Part shown: positions 45,463 to 56,397 of the stretch, one piece after another
Position numbering within the stretch: the first letter of the stretch is position 1
Layout of the letters: the number at the start of each line of letters is the position of its first letter
Assembly: GCA_951230915.1 (NCBI GenBank)
Contig: OX579641.1
Location: 7,192,001 to 7,256,000, forward strand
Origin: Antitrichia curtipendula
Taxonomy: Eukaryota; Streptophyta; Bryopsida; Hypnales; Leucodontaceae
Reading direction: 5' to 3'
DNA length: 64,000 bases
Notes under the pieces: model-generated
Databases searched by the model: none
The model's input: the letters and a program-made list of their open reading frames with translations, nothing else
What the model was told of the DNA's origin: nothing
Program-made: the position numbers and the translations under genes

Positions 45463-46324
45463 AAGGAAAATTTTGAAATTTTCATTTTATAATATTGACA
45501 TTATTTTTAGAATTTTGTATGTATAGACTTTTTCATAATTTAAAATATTTTGTAGTTTTAGTGTTAAGTCTACACAAATTGTACAACATACTTTAGACTA
45601 GGAACATAAGCATGGCGAGTTCATTCTAATAAAATGGCTCTATAGTATGTCTTATTAGGAGCAACCTCCACCCAATGAGTCTTAAGTTTATTTGTCATGC
45701 TTCTTGCTCTACGCTCTTTCAATTGTGTGGGCATTTTTTTGTCCAAGGAAAATCTCCAATAAGCCATCCAAGTTCCATGTAGTTGTGCATCACATGCCAA
45801 ACAACTGACCTGTCCACCTAAAATTTATGCCCGCATGCAAGGGGGGTGATAGCAACCACCACATGAAAGAGGAACAAAGGCATTTAGAACATATGCTCTA
45901 GAACAATATAGACATATAACCTCTATTTGTACTACATTTGGGCAATCTCCAAAGGACATGTTGTAAAAACACGCCAACTTTTGCAATGGTGTCCAACAAT
46001 TTAAATATATTTTGTGGTTCTTAGATTTAACCTTAGACTTGACAGCGACTTTGTCTCTATTGACTTTATATTGGTCTTCATAAATTCCAGTTGCTATTCC
46101 GGATTTTTGTTGGCCACAACATGTATAATAGTTTTGGCAACAACAAAATTAATTTGATCAAATACAATTAAATTTAGCAAAGGTTGTGTCCTTGCTTACT
46201 TCAGCACATCAAGTTTAGAATTGAACTAGAGCTTTAGGTCAGTGTTGTGGTGATGAAGTACTTTCTTGGTTGCAAAGAAGACATGCTCTCATTCAAGTGG
46301 TTGCAAGAAAGATCAAACGATTTT
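45463..46324. other. AT-rich DNA, no gene seen
   Basis: No credible frame or recognisable repeat in this stretch. Confidence 0.45.
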
Positions 46325-47010
46325 GATAGCGTTCTGCACAATACTTATGTATTTTTTGGGAGTACTTTAAAATTAGAAAAACAATAAATAAACAATATGA
46401 AAAATATATCAAATGTATACACTTGTAAGAAGAAGGTACTCTAGGAAGGAAAAGCATAAATTTTTTTTCTAAGTCAGAGAATTAGAAAAGTGCAAAATTT
46501 CAAGAAAAAAAAAAATATTTTGACGTTTTAATTTGTAAATAATAGGTTTTTTTTTTTTAAAGAAACTAAAAATTGGCCACTTGGGAAAAACTTTATGATG
46601 AAGAGATTTAAGCAAATGAAAGATCTCAAAACCATCTTCAATGTTCAGAAGTGCATGTGTAAGGAAGCCCCATGAGCACACATGTGGAGGATATAAAATA
46701 ATGTTTTTTTACAGTTTCCTTCGGTAGGCACGTGTCCATCTAATGTGAAAATAGTTCACAAAAATTTCAAGTTGACATCATTATTTTGGATACCCCTTAG
46801 TACTAAAAATCCCTAATCCGCAAAGTGTGACAATTTAGCTAAATTGAAATTTAATTACAAAAATTTTGGTCAATTTTTTTGAATAATTAGGAAATCTCAA
46901 TACTTCCAAGTTTTTCATCTTCAATAAAAATTCCAAATACATTGGCTTCATTTTCCAAAAGTTACGGCCAATGACAACTCCATCACTCTAATTGTGACGC
47001 AAAATAGGAC
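46325..47010 (-). repeat. Inverted relative of the 797-1527 element
   Basis: The segment parallels 797-1527 in reverse complement (markers GTACTCTAGGAAGGAAAAGC, CATGAGCACACATGTGGAGG, GTGTGACAATTTAGC). It is about 80% alike by eye; its termini are worn. The frame at 46,469-46,681 mirrors the one at 1095-1355 and is repeat-borne. Confidence 0.55.
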
Positions 47011-47189
47011 CAATCTTTTTTACAATCACCCATTGGCCACATTGTTTTTGAATTGGAGTACCTGCAATATTAATGTATTTTGTTAGAAGCACTAAAAAAT
47101 ATGTAATTCAACCGATACAAGCTTAGAAGTGTAACTTTACAGCTTTGAGGTCTAAGCTAGTAATTTAAAACCTAAATGTCCCAATTGCA

Positions 47190-48500
47190 TGTTTTGGCAA
47201 CATAGCGATTTTGGGCACCTCATTACAAATGGAATTTTTATTTACATTCTTTGAAATTTTTACACAACATATATCCAAGGAGTAGCTTTAAGGTGCAATA
47301 ATTTTTATAATTTTTGACTACATGGTTAAAAAGTTATTGCATGATATGTGCTTTTTATTACTCGGCGGGCAACTCAAAAAAATCACTTTTTGAAGAAATA
47401 AAAATTTGAAATTATTTATTTAGATTTATACATATGTGTCAAGTTTTGAATCGTTCCATTTTGATTAATGAGATGAAATTTATGAGGAGTTTTAGTATGA
47501 GGGGAATTATAGATTTTTAACTCTAAAATAGACTTTCAAGTCCTTTATTTAAGTCAATTTTCAATACTTTTTGAAAAAAAATAAAATTATAGGATGTAGA
47601 TTGTTTACTACAATATTACAACTACTGGGATTGGCATTTTTCACTTCCATAAATAAATACTTAACAATAATTTAGTATTTTGAATCATTCTCTACTTCTT
47701 TCTTCTTTCTATTTTTTTCCTATGTGTTGTACAATTCCAAATATGCCATAATTATCTACTTTTGGACTTTTGAAAGTCCATAATTAATAATGGTAATTAG
47801 AAGATCCCACAATGATCATTGAAAGATCTATGTAAACATTGGAAGATCTCATAATGTTATTACCCCAAGATCTTTGGATGTTTAGTCTAGAATTCATTGA
47901 ATAGTCCAGAAGTAGTTAAATGTGACATAAATGATCTACATTTTTTCAAGCATGTAGCCAACTTGCTTCAAAGAATGAATCCAAAGAAGCACCACCATTT
48001 TAGACATTTTTTCATACAAATGTGACCTTGTAAAGTGCAAATGACTAGTTTTTTGCAAGCCCCTCCAAAGGATTTTTGTCACTTTAATTGCTATATCTTG
48101 CAGTCTACATAATGGAAATTTCTGAATTTTTCTTTACATGTACTTAAACCCATGTACTACTAGATCCTACAATTACACATGTCCAATGATGATTTTTTGC
48201 TCAGATTTGGTACTTGTACTAGAAATGGTAGCTAAGGATCGATTTTGAAAATTGAGTTAAATAAAAGACTTAAAAGTCTGTTTTAAAGTAAAAAAATCTA
48301 TAATTGCCTACAAACTAAAACTCCTCATAAATTTCATCTCATTAATCAAAATGGAATGATTCAAAACTTTCCACATCTTTCCAAACCAGTGTACTACTAG
48401 ATCCTACAATTGCATATGTCCAAAAATGTTTTTTTGCTAAAACTTGGTACTTGTACTAGAAATGGCAATTAGAGAGCGCTTTTGGTGAAAACCTAGTCAA
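47190..48500. repeat. Dispersed repeat with internal inverted and direct repeats
   Basis: 47,190-47,670 matches 18,800-19,290. The arm around 47,445-47,565 (TTTATGAGGAGTTTTAGTAT) recurs inverted at 48,240-48,375. Two direct copies of about 95 bp (TACTACTAGATCCTACAATT) lie at 48,155 and 48,391, on either side of that arm. Non-coding. Confidence 0.55.
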
Positions 48501-48891
48501 AAACATTTTGAGGTTAAGTGGACTACCATAACTCCAAAAAATCAATGCATAAATGAAGCTTTAAGGCCACAATCTAGGGTCCTAAGCAAATTCTAGTGTC
48601 AAACAAAGCATCATCACATAATGGACACGTCAGACAAAGCACGTTACTCGAAAAGAATTCTAAAGTGATTTCACTCTAGAGTGCCGATCGAGTACTTACC
48701 TCACTTATGCAAGAAGCCTCATCCTCCACTACAAGGGAAAGTTTCCATTTAAAATTATCTAGGTAAGCTGGTTTAAGGTTTGGCATTTGAGTGGGAGCAT
48801 ACAAATGTAGACTGGCAAAGGTGGCCACAAACTCATCCACCAATCTCTACATTTGTTTTGTTTTGTCTATTGGTTGGTTCTCTTCAAGGTA

Positions 48892-49230
48892 CACTAATGA
48901 TGGTAAATAGTGTTGGCAACACTAATTACGAAGCACAACACTAAATGTCAACAATCATGTTAATGTTATCAACACTAAATGTCAACATAGACACTATTTG
49001 TCAACTACCAAATATCAATTCTTTACAAGTTTATATTTAGTGTTACCTATTATTTCATCACACTGCAATGAAAAAAATATAAAACTAAATATATAAAAAT
49101 CTATCCAAACAAATACTTTATTAAATAGATAATGTTAACTCTAAATGTCAACTAATTGAAGTTTAGAGTGGGCGGAGTAAAAATGCAGGTAACGCTATTT
49201 ACAACATAACACTAAATACCATCATTAGTG
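48892..49230. mobile_element. CACTA-ended MITE, 339 bp
   Basis: CACTAATGATGGTA at 48,892 is perfectly inverted at the right end (TACCATCATTAGTG, to 49,230), and the similarity continues with errors (AATAGTGTTGGC / ACAACATAACACTAAA). The flanks share TA, so the duplication may be 2 bp. Internal AACACTAAATGTCAAC motifs are repeated several times, like subterminal transposase-binding sites. Confidence 0.65.
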
Positions 49231-49232
49231 TA

Positions 49233-49610
49233 GTGGGTTGCTGCTTTTGGGAAGAAATTGACCGAGGCTCCATTGTTTGTATTTTTGCCATAAACCCTAA
49301 CGTAGAGCGAACCATATTGCTCACACATGATCTCATTATTAGTGTCTTTGAATTAGATTCTAGAGCTTGGAATTTACTCTCCACCTATTATAAGCCCATG
49401 TTGACCTTGGCATTATGTCCTCGGTGGCTTTATTGGGATGGGATCCTAATGCGCATAGTCCAGCCATCTCATTGTAGAAGTTTTTTGTTATATATTGCAT
49501 CCTTGAGTCTAACGACAAATTGTGTCTTTAAAGTAATTAAGCGTTGCAAATCAAGGAAAAATATTATTGTAAGACCATCAAAATTGACCCCAACTCAAAG
49601 TCTACTTTAG
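49233..49610 (+). other. Unassigned 125-codon frame
   Basis: Directly after the CACTA MITE is an open frame with no ATG at its start. It reads EEIDRGSIVCIFAINPNVER, then ISVFELDSRAWNLLSTYYKP and LALCPRWLYWDGILMRI. The pattern of short strands with ELDSRAW..L is vaguely like a kelch/F-box repeat. There is no intact domain, and a shadow frame lies on the other strand; at best it is a gene fragment. Confidence 0.25.
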
Positions 49611-50644
49611 TGTGCACCCAAATAGTTACACATAATGATTATATAGATTTCTAATCTTTAGTCTTTAATTTAGTCCAATAAAAAATCTCAATAAACCAAT
49701 GTTGCTCTATAACTTAAAAGAACAGTCATAGTATGAATATGTGAAATTAAGATTTAATTTAAGAGTATAATTTATGATGAAATTAAGATCTAATCTAGGA
49801 GTACAATTTATGATGAAATTAGATTGAACAAGAGATATGATTCGATAGATGTACCAATTGTTGATCCTCTTCATGTAGAGCAAACTCATTTGACTATTAG
49901 TTGAATTTGCGTATGTATAATTGAATCAACCTTTGATTTAAAGTGCTTGGTCCTAGCATATGTCGCCTAGACTTACATTCAACTACTTGATATTTCTTGC
50001 ACGTGGCACTCATATAATTCTATCCAATTCTAGTTGAAATTAGATTAGTTAGAATTGGAGAGTAGCAATTAGATATAATCATATTGTACACAATGCTTAC
50101 ATACCTTGATGAGAATTGTAAGTTGCGTCAAGTGAGAGCCTATGAATCCAACAAGTTTGTAATTAATTAAATTATTAAAGATTGATGAACATAGTATGTT
50201 CAAGGTCTCGAATGTTGCATAGCTCTCTTGCTTGTGAATTGATTCAAACTTTGTTGTCCACAAATTTCAAACAAGAAGTGAGCCCAAGCTAGATAAGGAG
50301 GTTCAATGCTTGAAATTTGTATGTCGCTATGAGTTAGAATTGGCAGATCGAATCTCAACCTTGGGTAGTTAGATCGATTTGGGAATAACTCCATTTCCTT
50401 GATCCTCTTAAATAGGGAGTTTGAATGCATTCCTATTTATCCTAATTTTTGAATGTGGAAACTTCTCATTTAGTTGGAGAAACTCATTTGGATGAATAAT
50501 ACATTCCCCTACTTCTGTTTGGGAACACTTTAAAATTACAGTGAACTGTCTTTAACTTCAGTAGGATTAGTACAGTTTACATCCAATTGAAAACCATTAA
50601 TAGTTTTCTTAAATATGTGATCATTGATCAAACTTCAATGTATA
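49611..50644. other. AT-rich DNA, no gene seen
   Basis: A 36-bp direct repeat (two copies, about 49,743-49,814, GAAATTAAGAT.TAAT.TA) is the only structure noticed. Confidence 0.45.
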
Positions 50645-50770
50645 AGAAGTAAGAATACATGTGTCATGATGTTGTTGAGGTAGTAAGTTCTATATCCCTC
50701 TCATTATCACTTTCATTGTCACATGGTACAATGGGGTTGGAAAGAAGGAGTGTTGTTGAGAGACATTGCC
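50645..50770 (-). repeat. Repeat unit R, inverted partial copy
   Basis: ACATGTGTCATGATGTTGTT to AGAGACATTGCC is the reverse complement of the 3' half of unit R. Confidence 0.6.
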
Positions 50771-50869
50771 TTATGATACATGTAATATCCATTAATAGTG
50801 TCTCTCATGTTTGTATGCCTTCCAATGAATGTAAATTTGCTACCAACATCCTATGGTCTATATTGTTCA

Positions 50870-51750
50870 CAAGAATAATATCCAAAATCTAGGTGTATGA
50901 TTATAAACTTTTGTGTACCTAGGTGATATAGTACCTTGACAAAAAGGTACACCAAGGAACCTTCTCTAAATTAGGTCTTGAACATCAATCTTGAACATCT
51001 ACTCTTCCAAGTATTCTTGAAGACGGTGAGAAAGATGGGGCAAAACATCTCTAAACCACTCTCCATCTTTCCAACCCCTTGTGCCATGTGACCATGAAAA
51101 TGACATGGAGAGGGATATGGAACTTATTACCTAACCAACATCATGACATATGTACACAATCTATATTGTTGTCAAGTTAAAGTAATATCCAAACTCTTAA
51201 GTGTATGCTATAGACCCTAGACAACACACCGACATAATATAGTCCACTAACAAATGGTGTATTCAATGAAGAACCTTCTTCTCTAATTTAAGTCTTCAAT
51301 ATCAATTATAAACATCTACTACGGCTCTCTCAAAGATAGTGAGAAGGATGGGGCAATGTCTCTCAACCACTCTCCTTCAATCCCAACCCCATTGTGTCAT
51401 GTGAATGAGAGGGACAAGCCAAAGGATATAGAACTTACTACCTCAACATCATGACATGTGTGCCTAATCTATGATGTTCTCAAAACTAATATCCACACTC
51501 TAGGTGTATAATTATAAATCCTAAACATCACACCCACTTGATACACTACCTTAACTAAAGGTGCACTAAATTAGGCACCTTTTTCTCCAAACTAAGTCTT
51601 CACCATTTAGTCTTGAACTTCAATGAATCTCTCAAATGACGGTGGGAAGTATGGGGCAACGTCTCCCAACCACTTTCCCTCATTCCAATCCCACTAAATC
51701 ATGTGACAATGAATGTAACCAAGAGAGGAATATAAAAATTACTACCTCAA
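50870..51750 (+). repeat. Three tandem copies of repeat unit R
   Basis: Copies begin near 50,870, 51,190 and 51,490. Each has GGTGATAGTGAGAAGGATGG-like, CAACCACTCTCC and CTACCTCAACA(AC) sections. The third is cut by the CACTA element at 51,754; its continuation (CAACATTATGACACTTGTAC) resumes at 52,807. Confidence 0.7.
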
Positions 51751-51753
51751 CAA

Positions 51754-52806
51754 CACTAGTAGAAAAACAATGCCAAAATTAACAAAACATCAACAAATTT
51801 TTGTTGATTTGGGTATTGCATCGTCCATTTTCATAAATTTTTGTTGATTTTTGTAAAAACTGCCCAAATCAACAAAATTTTTTGTTAATTTGGATCCTGC
51901 ATTTTTAAATTAACAAAAAATCAACACTTTTTTGTTAATTTTGACTAAAAAAATTCTCAAGTAAATTTTTTTATTTGAAAAAATGTATAAATTATCATAG
52001 TTAGTATTCTATAAATAGTTTTTTTTTGGAAAAAATAAATAAATCATTCCCAATTTGGTAATTTTCAAAGTCAGCAGACTTCAAAGACCATTTAGGCATA
52101 GCAAAACAACTTTTTTTCTTAAACTTTGAACTAAAAAAAGTTGGTATATACAAGTATCTTTCATCTCCAAAAATCCGTTTGAAATTTTAAGTCTCCAATC
52201 AAACGTTATGACTAAAGTTCAGAGAGGGGTTCCATTGAATTTTTTTTGACATTATGAAAGACCCTCTCTGAAATTTAGTCATAACTTTTGATTGGAGACT
52301 TAAAATTGCAAAAGGATTTTTTTAGATAAAAGATAATTGTATATAACAACTTTTCTTAGTTCAAAGTTTTAAGAAAAAAGTTGTTTTGCTATTTTTAAAT
52401 GGCCTCCAAAATCTGCTGTTTTTAACAAAAGAAAGGAAAAAAAACCACTTTAACTAGATAAAAAAAAAACACCCACATACGCATGCATGTGTATGTGTGG
52501 TGCATTGGTTTGAATCTAGCACCCGAAGAATGGGGTGCAAGGTTCAAACCTTGCCGGGAACCCCAAATGGAGGGCCCACGTGGCGGACTGCCTGCGTGGC
52601 AGTGCCACGTCGCGCGGGCTGCCTGTTTGGCACTGCCATGTTGCGTGGGCTGCCTGCATGGCACTGCCACATGGCAGCTATTCATTGGGCCAATTTATGA
52701 AAATTTTAATTTCCGAACAAAAAATTTAGTGCCCAATTTAACAAAAAACTAACAAAAAAATCAACACTTTTATGTTGATTTGGGCACTGTTTTTTTTCTA
52801 CTAGTG
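51754..52806. mobile_element. Non-autonomous CACTA-type element, 1053 bp
   Basis: The ends CACTAGTAGAAAAACA and TTTTTTTTCTACTAGTG are inverted, and CAA flanks both sides (51,751-51,753 and 52,807-52,809), a 3-bp duplication. Uninterrupted copies of the same target exist, for example CCTCAACAACATCAAGACAT at about 40,281. Subterminal regions are rich in AAATTAACAAAA / TTTTGTTGATTT. The middle holds a foldback (52,090-52,400), tRNA-like boxes (TGGTGCATTGG, then GGTTCAAACC) and a GC-rich 31-bp triplication. No transposase is encoded. Confidence 0.85.
52585..52677 (+). repeat. 31-bp GC-rich repeat, three copies
   Basis: GGGCTGCCTGCATGGCACTG plus CCACATGGCAG-type ends, in exact 31-bp steps at 52,585, 52,616 and 52,647, inside the CACTA element. 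It makes a GC island in an AT-rich region and produces spurious open frames on both strands. Confidence 0.85.
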
Positions 52807-52974
52807 CAACATTATGACACTTGTACACTTACTATCTTCTTTCCACTCTAGATGCAAATTAACTTCAATAAACCAAAGTTTGACCGCATACTCAAGAGAA
52901 GCATTCTTGGTTGCTAGTCAAAATGTTCCAAAATTCCTTTAACTATCGGAGGTTGAGATAGGAAGCTAATGCCA

Positions 52975-53144
52975 CACTGGAAGAAACCTGGGGGGGGGGG
53001 TGACGTCCAAAATTTGGACATCCACTTTTTTGGACATCAAATATAACATTAGGATGCTAGTTTTGATGTCAAAACTAGCATCCTAATGTTATGTTTGATG
53101 TCCAAAAAAGTGGACGTCAAAACCCCCCCAGGTTTCTTCTAGTG
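52975..53144. mobile_element. 170-bp CACTA-type foldback MITE inserted in the FPF1 duplicate
   Basis: Nearly a perfect hairpin: CACTGGAAGAAACCTGGGGG inverted as CCCCCCAGGTTTCTTCTAGTG-type end, with GACGTCCA..TTTTTTGGACATC arms and a centre at TTTTGATGTCAAAA. CCA flanks both sides (52,972-52,974 and 53,145-53,147). The paralogous site near 40,830 reads ATGCCAATTA without the insert. Confidence 0.88.
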
Positions 53145-53230
53145 CCAATTCTAACACATGATTATTGCAAGCACTGAACTAGCCCTTTTAATTAGCTTGG
53201 ACTTACTTTCTCTTCAAAATTAGTAGATGA

Positions 53231-53372
53231 CGCTTGAATCAATTCACAAGAAAGTTAGCTTATCTAACATCTTGGACTTCAAGTTAGAGCCGACTGAATC
53301 TTCACCAATACATCGTACATGTGAGTCTTGTGGAGGTTGGATAATAGGAAGGCAAGGTGAAGATGATTCACG
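53231..53372 (-). pseudogene. Truncated FPF1-like pseudogene
   Basis: On the minus strand this matches the last ~45 codons of the intact gene at 41,358-41,500: the CATGTAC..TGTATTGGTGAAGATTC block corresponds to the MYDVVVKTRSAFEV region, and the flank CAATTCAC / TTCTCTTCAAAAT also aligns. Substitutions and small indels break the frame, and the N-terminal two-thirds is gone. The 3' flank (52,850-52,970 and 53,148-53,230) is the duplicated FPF1 flank, split by the 170-bp MITE. Confidence 0.75.
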
Positions 53373-54699
53373 AGTTAGAGAGCTATTCATCATCTCAAAC
53401 ATTATTCTATATATGAAAAAGCTTTTAATGATCACTTCTTTTACAAATGTATAAATTGGTTGTTCTTTTGGTCATTGAGAAAAAATATTAGAAGAAACAA
53501 GCATCATGCCAAGGCTTTTTTTAGACTTTTTTTAAATCTTAAAACTAATAAATTATTAAGCCTCTTTATGTTCTATAAACTAAACTTTTACAAATCTATC
53601 TAAAGTGCCATTGACTAAAGAAAATTTGTAAATTCCAAAATCCAAGTATGATTTTGCTACCACAAATATTTAAATCAAGAATCATCTACTGAAAATAGTA
53701 GTGCCTAAGAATTTATTATGTTTAGACTTCATCATGATCAATTATCAAATTTTGATGATAAAAATCTAGCTACGTATGTTCTACTACTGTAAGACAATCA
53801 AAGTGTTAAACCAACCCAAATTCTTTAATTAGACGTGAGTTCATCTTAAACACAAAATGGAAAAACATAGTTTTACAAAATTTATCTCCAAAAGGTGGAA
53901 GAGGAACTAGTTGTCTAAATTAATATTGCAAAATGGTCCCTCCAAGGAAATTGTTGAGACTGAGGTTACCAAAACTAAGAGTCTTTTTCTACTCCAAAAA
54001 TTTGCAACTTCAAACCTGAAAATGGATTAAAACAATGAACCATATAAATCTTGCCGTTTGCATCTTTTAGCCTAAGAACAACTTAGTGAAATGTAATGAA
54101 AGCCATAGATCTCACATTCTATTGTTGTCCAATTTGGGTAATCCATGTTACTTTGTGAATTCTCCTCTTGCAGCAAGTCCAAGAATTGATCACAACTCCA
54201 AATTCTTCTTCTACACCCACATAATTACAAAGAATGATTGTAATATGGATTTGATATCATTAGTCTTCGCTTGAGGACCAATAATTGATTATTATAACCC
54301 TTTATTGTAATGCCTCAATCCTTGTCCAAATTATGGTACCTTTTGGCTTATATCTTTGTACAAAAAGATCATTTCACCACAATTTCATGAGATTGGGCAT
54401 TAAAGAAGGTTGTCTTTTCATGATTCAAGTGTTACACTGGATGAATGAGAAGCTAGTTGGATGAAAGCCCTCTGTTCGTCGTCCAAAAAGTGGACGTGGA
54501 CGCAGTTGAGTGACAAAAGTGTCTCAGTTTCATGAGCATGGTTCATATGCAACACCTCCGTCGGTCCACTGTTCGGAGCTGAGCCAGGATTTCAGCGCCT
54601 TTCCAAACTGAAAACCGGGATTCAAACGCATGCCCTGTGAAGACGTGACCGACCGATCCTAACATTCCCTTGCAATTGCTGCCGAAGGTGATAGCGGGA
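53373..54699. other. Remainder of the FPF1 duplicate, then intergenic DNA
   Basis: 53,740-53,940 matches 43,610-43,800 (ATAAACACAAAATGGAAAA-type, AATATTGCAAAATG), marking the far side of the duplicated block. After 53,950 no gene is seen; GC rises from about 54,470 towards the HD-Zip gene. Confidence 0.5.
54279..54287. promoter_or_regulatory. CAATAATTG, a consensus class I HD-Zip binding site
   Basis: This is the pseudopalindrome CAAT(A/T)ATTG preferred by class I HD-Zip dimers, about 0.7 kb upstream of the HD-Zip gene. It could serve autoregulation, but such a 9-mer is not rare in AT-rich DNA. Confidence 0.25.
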
Positions 54700-54959
54700 G
54701 GTCATCAAAGCGAGTCGCGATGAGCGTGTCGGTGGTAAGAACGGATGCTGATGCGCGGATTAGCTATGGATTTGCTTGGTGGAAGAAACAGCAGAGCGCT
54801 AAATTACTTCCACGTTCATGGTATTGGTAAAACCGCGTGACAGGCGAATAGACGCGGCGGGAGGGATAGAGATTATCAATATTTTATTCCAAAATTGCAG
54901 AGGAGGAGGTTAAGCAGTAAGCCGATTTGAGGTGAGGGGAATAGAGATCACGGCAAGAT

Positions 54960-56397
54960 ATGGCGACGACGGAGAGAGGAGCCGGTAATTGGAATGGAGA
55001 GCGCGGGGGCCACCATGCGGAGTTCTGGACCAAATTAATAACATTCATATGTTCAGCGGTGGAATAGGAAGTTAGGAGTGACACGGCGGGAGAGTTTTTT
55101 CTGAATTTACGTCTCTGGCATTCCAGGCTCCGCAAGACGAAGGATTTTGTTGAGAATTAAAATTAGTTGGATTTTAGAACGCTAACTCACGATTTCGCGA
55201 ATGAAATGACAGGAAAATTTGCTCTGTTTCTGTCACAATAATAATGTGCTCTTTCTATCTCATGAATCTTCTTTATCTAACATAGATCCTCGGTCGCGCC
55301 TTCTGCAGCTCAACGCGCCGGTGGAGGCTTGGAGGAGGCCTTGGCCAGTTGTGGTCAGAAGCGCTTCTTCTCTCCCACTTTCGAAACGTCGGGTGAAGAT
55401 CCAGGCGAAGAGGATACTGGGGATGACTTCACACAGCATGTCGACAAGAAGAGAAGACTTTCTTTTGATCAAGTCAGATCACTCGAGAAGAGCTTCAAGA
55501 TAGACAACAAAGTCGAGCCTGAGAGAAAAATGCAGCTTGCCAGAGATCTCGGGCTTCTGCCAAGGCAAGTGGTGGTGTGGTTCCAGAACCGTCGCGCGCG
55601 CTGGAAAACCAAACAGCTGGAGCGGGACTACGAAGCCTTCACCGCAGAATACAACCTTCTGAAAAGTGAATACGATGCTGCGTTCGAAGAGAATCTGAAT
55701 CTTCAGATTGAGGTCAGACTTTAATCCTAAACACGAATCTTCCACTTACTATTGCGAAACTACAACTATCCTCAAAGAGTAAATCTGTGGCTACCTTTCC
55801 CTGTCGTTTCGTCCTTGACACACATTGCATTATTTGCATCCAGCGGTTTGAGAGAGGGGTAAGAAAATCTTGAGTTGATTGTGACTCTTGGAGGGCATCG
55901 TTCTGTAAACATTGAGTGTTGCGGATTTATTCGACTCTCTGGGATCGGAAGTGAGATCTTCAATGTCGTTGTCTGGACAGATTGGTAGCTTGACGGGAAA
56001 GCTGCAAACCAAAGAAACGAGCCCGGACGTCGAGCTACCAGAGATTAAGAAGAGATCAACAACTTCGTCGAACCCTTCGGACGAAGCCACAGAGCGGGGA
56101 TCAACACTACCTGAGCTTAAGTGTAATGCCAGCAAAAGTGATGAATCGAATGCACGCAAGGAGGAAGGTTCCGGAGAAGGTTCGACTCAGGAGACTGTGA
56201 GTTCCGATAGCATTTCAAGCGAATTACTGAACGTGGACAGTCAGAAGAAGATCAATATTTATCCACAAGTTTCGCCAGAGATGGACTCCAACATCATGCA
56301 CCTGAGCGACCGCCTCTGCAACGAATGCTCTGGCAATCCAGATGAGAAGGGACTACCCTGGTGGGAGTGCCTTAATCTTGGACGATATTTTTTCTGA
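54960..56397 (+). CDS. Class I HD-Zip (homeodomain-leucine zipper) transcription factor
   Basis: Firm exons: 55,309-55,712 and 55,981-56,397; intron 55,713-55,980 (GAG|GTCAGA..GGACAG). Upstream of exon 2 there is an in-frame stop and no ATG, so a first exon is required. The best candidate is 54,960-54,984 (MATTERGA, donor GCCG|GTAATT), giving 281 aa; 55,049-55,058 (MFS) also fits in phase. In that model the homeodomain is about 55-111, with recognition helix [15 protein letters not shown]. The zipper follows at once: heptad positions L112, F119, L126, A133, L140 and L147. The last two join correctly only across the proposed splice, which supports it. Serine-rich acidic C-terminal region, ending near [10 protein letters not shown], the tryptophan motif of this class. 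Such proteins bind CAATNATTG as dimers and often act in drought/ABA or growth responses. Confidence 0.85.

Noticed and set aside
52422..52752. Overlapping frames on both strands over the GC-rich patch
   Set aside because: Produced by the 31-bp triplication inside a non-autonomous CACTA element.
55912..55980. Extra coding sequence at the start of HD-Zip exon 3 ([12 protein letters not shown]..)
   Set aside because: Although open, including it would break the heptad spacing of the zipper; splicing at 55,981 keeps leucines exactly seven residues apart.
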